Positions 5,691-7,069 of a stretch of DNA of 7,069 nt are shown here, piece by piece. The notes beneath the pieces are model-generated. The model searched no databases and was not told where the DNA came from. It saw only the letters and a program-made list of their open reading frames with translations. This stretch comes from Cyanobacteria bacterium HKST-UBA02. Its GTDB lineage: Bacteria; Cyanobacteriota; Vampirovibrionia; Obscuribacterales; Obscuribacteraceae. A program made the position numbers and the translations under genes. The stretch is taken from contig JAGQHH010000138.1 of assembly GCA_020431945.1 (NCBI GenBank), forward strand, positions 1-7,069, read 5' to 3'. Each line of letters begins with the position of its first letter. The first letter of the stretch is position 1.

Positions 5691-7069
5691 TCAAGTAAGC
5701 CGGCCGACCAGAGGTCCCACCCCATTTCCGCTCGACTTCTGATACTGCCGGGTCTGCAATCTCGTCCTGTAAGCCTTTCGTCTGCGGGGCGGCTGTGGCA
5801 TGTATCCCCGCAGGAGCCTTGATTCTTCGAGTCCAGCCAGGGCGACTACCAGCTCGCTCGCCATCCTATCCATCAGACTTATGGCCCCGAATTCTCTCTT
5901 GTATTCGGACTCCAGATAATCGAGCAGCTCGATGGTCTTTTCGTTCTGCGCGAACCGCCTGGCCGCTTTGAAAACCGGTCTGAATGCCAGACAGCGTCTT
6001 TTCAGGCGCTCAGTCAATCCTCTTATCCGGGGATCAGCGTGATTCCGGATTGTCCGATAGCCTCTCAGTGATGTGTCGGCCAGCCTGAGTAGTGACGGAC
6101 CCTGCCTCTGATAATCCAGCTCGAAAGCGGCCTTGAGAATGGCCGGAGCCTCAGCCGCGTCGAAGTTGTCGTGCCTGAACCAGAGCAGGTCCTGACCGTG
6201 CCACTCCATGAAAGGAAGCTCGTGTAGAATCCTTCCCTCATCCTCCAGCTTCTCGTAAAGGGCTGTTCCTGGAAGAGGTCCGAGATTCATGAACTGAAGG
6301 AAATCGGTGTTCAGGTCGATGGCAAAATCGATGTCCTCCTGGATGGTCTCCCGGTCATGATGATCCAGGAAGAGAATTGCCGAGCCGAGGACCTGAATGC
6401 CATAGCTTCGAAGCTCCGAAATCATCGCCTTGAGATTCACGCCCTTCGTTTTCGCGAAAACGTGCCTCTTCGACTCTACTCCAATCCAGACGAAGTCGAT
6501 GCCGAGCTTGACCATGAACTCCACCCCGACAGCGTCAATAGTCTCAGCAGAAGAGAAGACGCCCAGATAATAGTACTTACCCGCTCTCTCCATCTCCTCA
6601 AGCAGCTCCTCTGCTCTCTGCCTGCTCTTGAGAAAATTCTCATCGAGCACGAAGAACTGATCTATCCGCAGCTCTCTCTCGATGCTTCTGAGCGTCTCGA
6701 AAACCTCCTTCCCAGTGCTCATATAGCCGATATAGCGCTTCTGGAAATGATGGGAAGTCGCGCAGAACGAGCAGGCGTTGACACATCCGAGCCCGGGTAT
6801 CAGGACTGCAGCATCATCAGGCTGTGGGACCCCGATTATCTTGCGATTTACAGTAGAGCGAATCATCGGATGCTTGAATGGTCGATCGACCGATTCGCCC
6901 AGAAGACGTCGGAACCAGTCCACTCCTTCCCCTGTACTAACATAATCCACATCGACAAGCTCTTCGACATCTTTTATGTTTACGCAATGACCTCCAAGAA
7001 TAATCTTTGACTGGGGCGACAAGCCGCGGATGATCTCGCACATTCGTCTTACTTTCCCGAGGTTCGCCA
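5691..7069 (-). CDS. Cobalamin-binding-type radical SAM protein (5' end outside window)
   Basis: The frame stays open to the window edge, so the N-terminus is missing; the Met codon at 7043 is internal. From that Met, residues 1-25 (including KIILGGHCVNI) and DVDYVSTGEG near 32-40 look like the last part of a B12-binding Rossmann domain. The radical SAM core follows, with Cys87, Cys91 and Cys94 in CVNACSFC as the CX3CX2C ligands of the 4Fe-4S cluster, then DENFLK, a GVFSSAETI strand, GVES and LGPLPGTALYEKL. A helical, Arg-rich tail of about 150 residues has a QGPSLLR motif. The layout belongs to the B12-binding-domain radical SAM group, whose known members include methyltransferases, but I recognise no characterised close relative. 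The cobalamin-binding loop itself would lie outside the window. The gene stops 15 nt before tnaA, so it is cotranscribed with it. Confidence 0.9.
   Translation of the reverse strand, partial: ANLGKVRRMCEIIRGLSPQSKIILGGHCVNIKDVEELVDVDYVSTGEGVDWFRRLLGESVDRPFKHPMIRSTVNRKIIGVPQPDDAAVLIPGLGCVNACSFCATSHHFQKRYIGYMSTGKEVFETLRSIERELRIDQFFVLDENFLKSRQRAEELLEEMERAGKYYYLGVFSSAETIDAVGVEFMVKLGIDFVWIGVESKRHVFAKTKGVNLKAMISELRSYGIQVLGSAILFLDHHDRETIQEDIDFAIDLNTDFLQFMNLGPLPGTALYEKLEDEGRILHELPFMEWHGQDLLWFRHDNFDAAEAPAILKAAFELDYQRQGPSLLRLADTSLRGYRTIRNHADPRIRGLTERLKRRCLAFRPVFKAARRFAQNEKTIELLDYLESEYKREFGAISLMDRMASELVVALAGLEESRLLRGYMPQPPRRRKAYRTRLQTRQYQKSSGNGVGPLVGRLT

Noticed and set aside
6357..7010. A 217-codon open frame on the plus strand opposite the radical SAM gene
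   Set aside because: The minus strand carries clear family motifs through the same stretch; the plus frame shows no domain and is explained as an antisense shadow.

Overview
The window carries two gene blocks that point at each other. On the plus strand (about 1-1541) is a small regulator operon: a TetR-family repressor with a near-ideal 10+10 bp palindromic operator just in front of it, a translationally coupled AHSA1/SRPBCC gene that has lost its middle, and a membrane-anchored SRPBCC (polyketide-cyclase-like) protein. On the minus strand (7069 down to 1638) is a four-gene block, in transcription order: a cobalamin-binding-type radical SAM protein (5' end outside the window), a tryptophanase, a TPR-repeat protein and a tyrosine phenol-lyase.

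The minus-strand block is the centre of interest. The two PLP beta-eliminating lyases are paralogues of the same fold family, and their residues separate them clearly. The 4233-5675 protein keeps the tryptophanase set (His at the C-terminal LRHF motif, Ile in the CEIG motif, HFDTTR). The 1638-3080 protein keeps the tyrosine phenol-lyase set (MERG, YFTTTR, LRFF). Together they would split tryptophan and tyrosine into indole or phenol plus pyruvate and ammonia. The radical SAM gene ends 15 nt before the tryptophanase start. The TPR gene overlaps the tyrosine phenol-lyase start by GTGA. A 160 bp gap between the tryptophanase and the TPR gene is the only place on this strand for an internal promoter or processing site. 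The radical SAM family has no function I can name. Its link to two aromatic amino-acid lyases suggests, but does not prove, chemistry on an aromatic amino acid or its breakdown product.

The two blocks converge across about 96 bp (1542-1637) with only a weak hairpin and no convincing terminator. Coding density is high, start codons follow AGGAGG-like Shine-Dalgarno sites, and base composition is moderately GC-rich. I cannot place the organism: it is a bacterium, and nothing seen is diagnostic of phylum. There are no RNA genes, CRISPR arrays, insertion sequences or long repeats that I can see. No gene-free stretch exceeds 300 bases.
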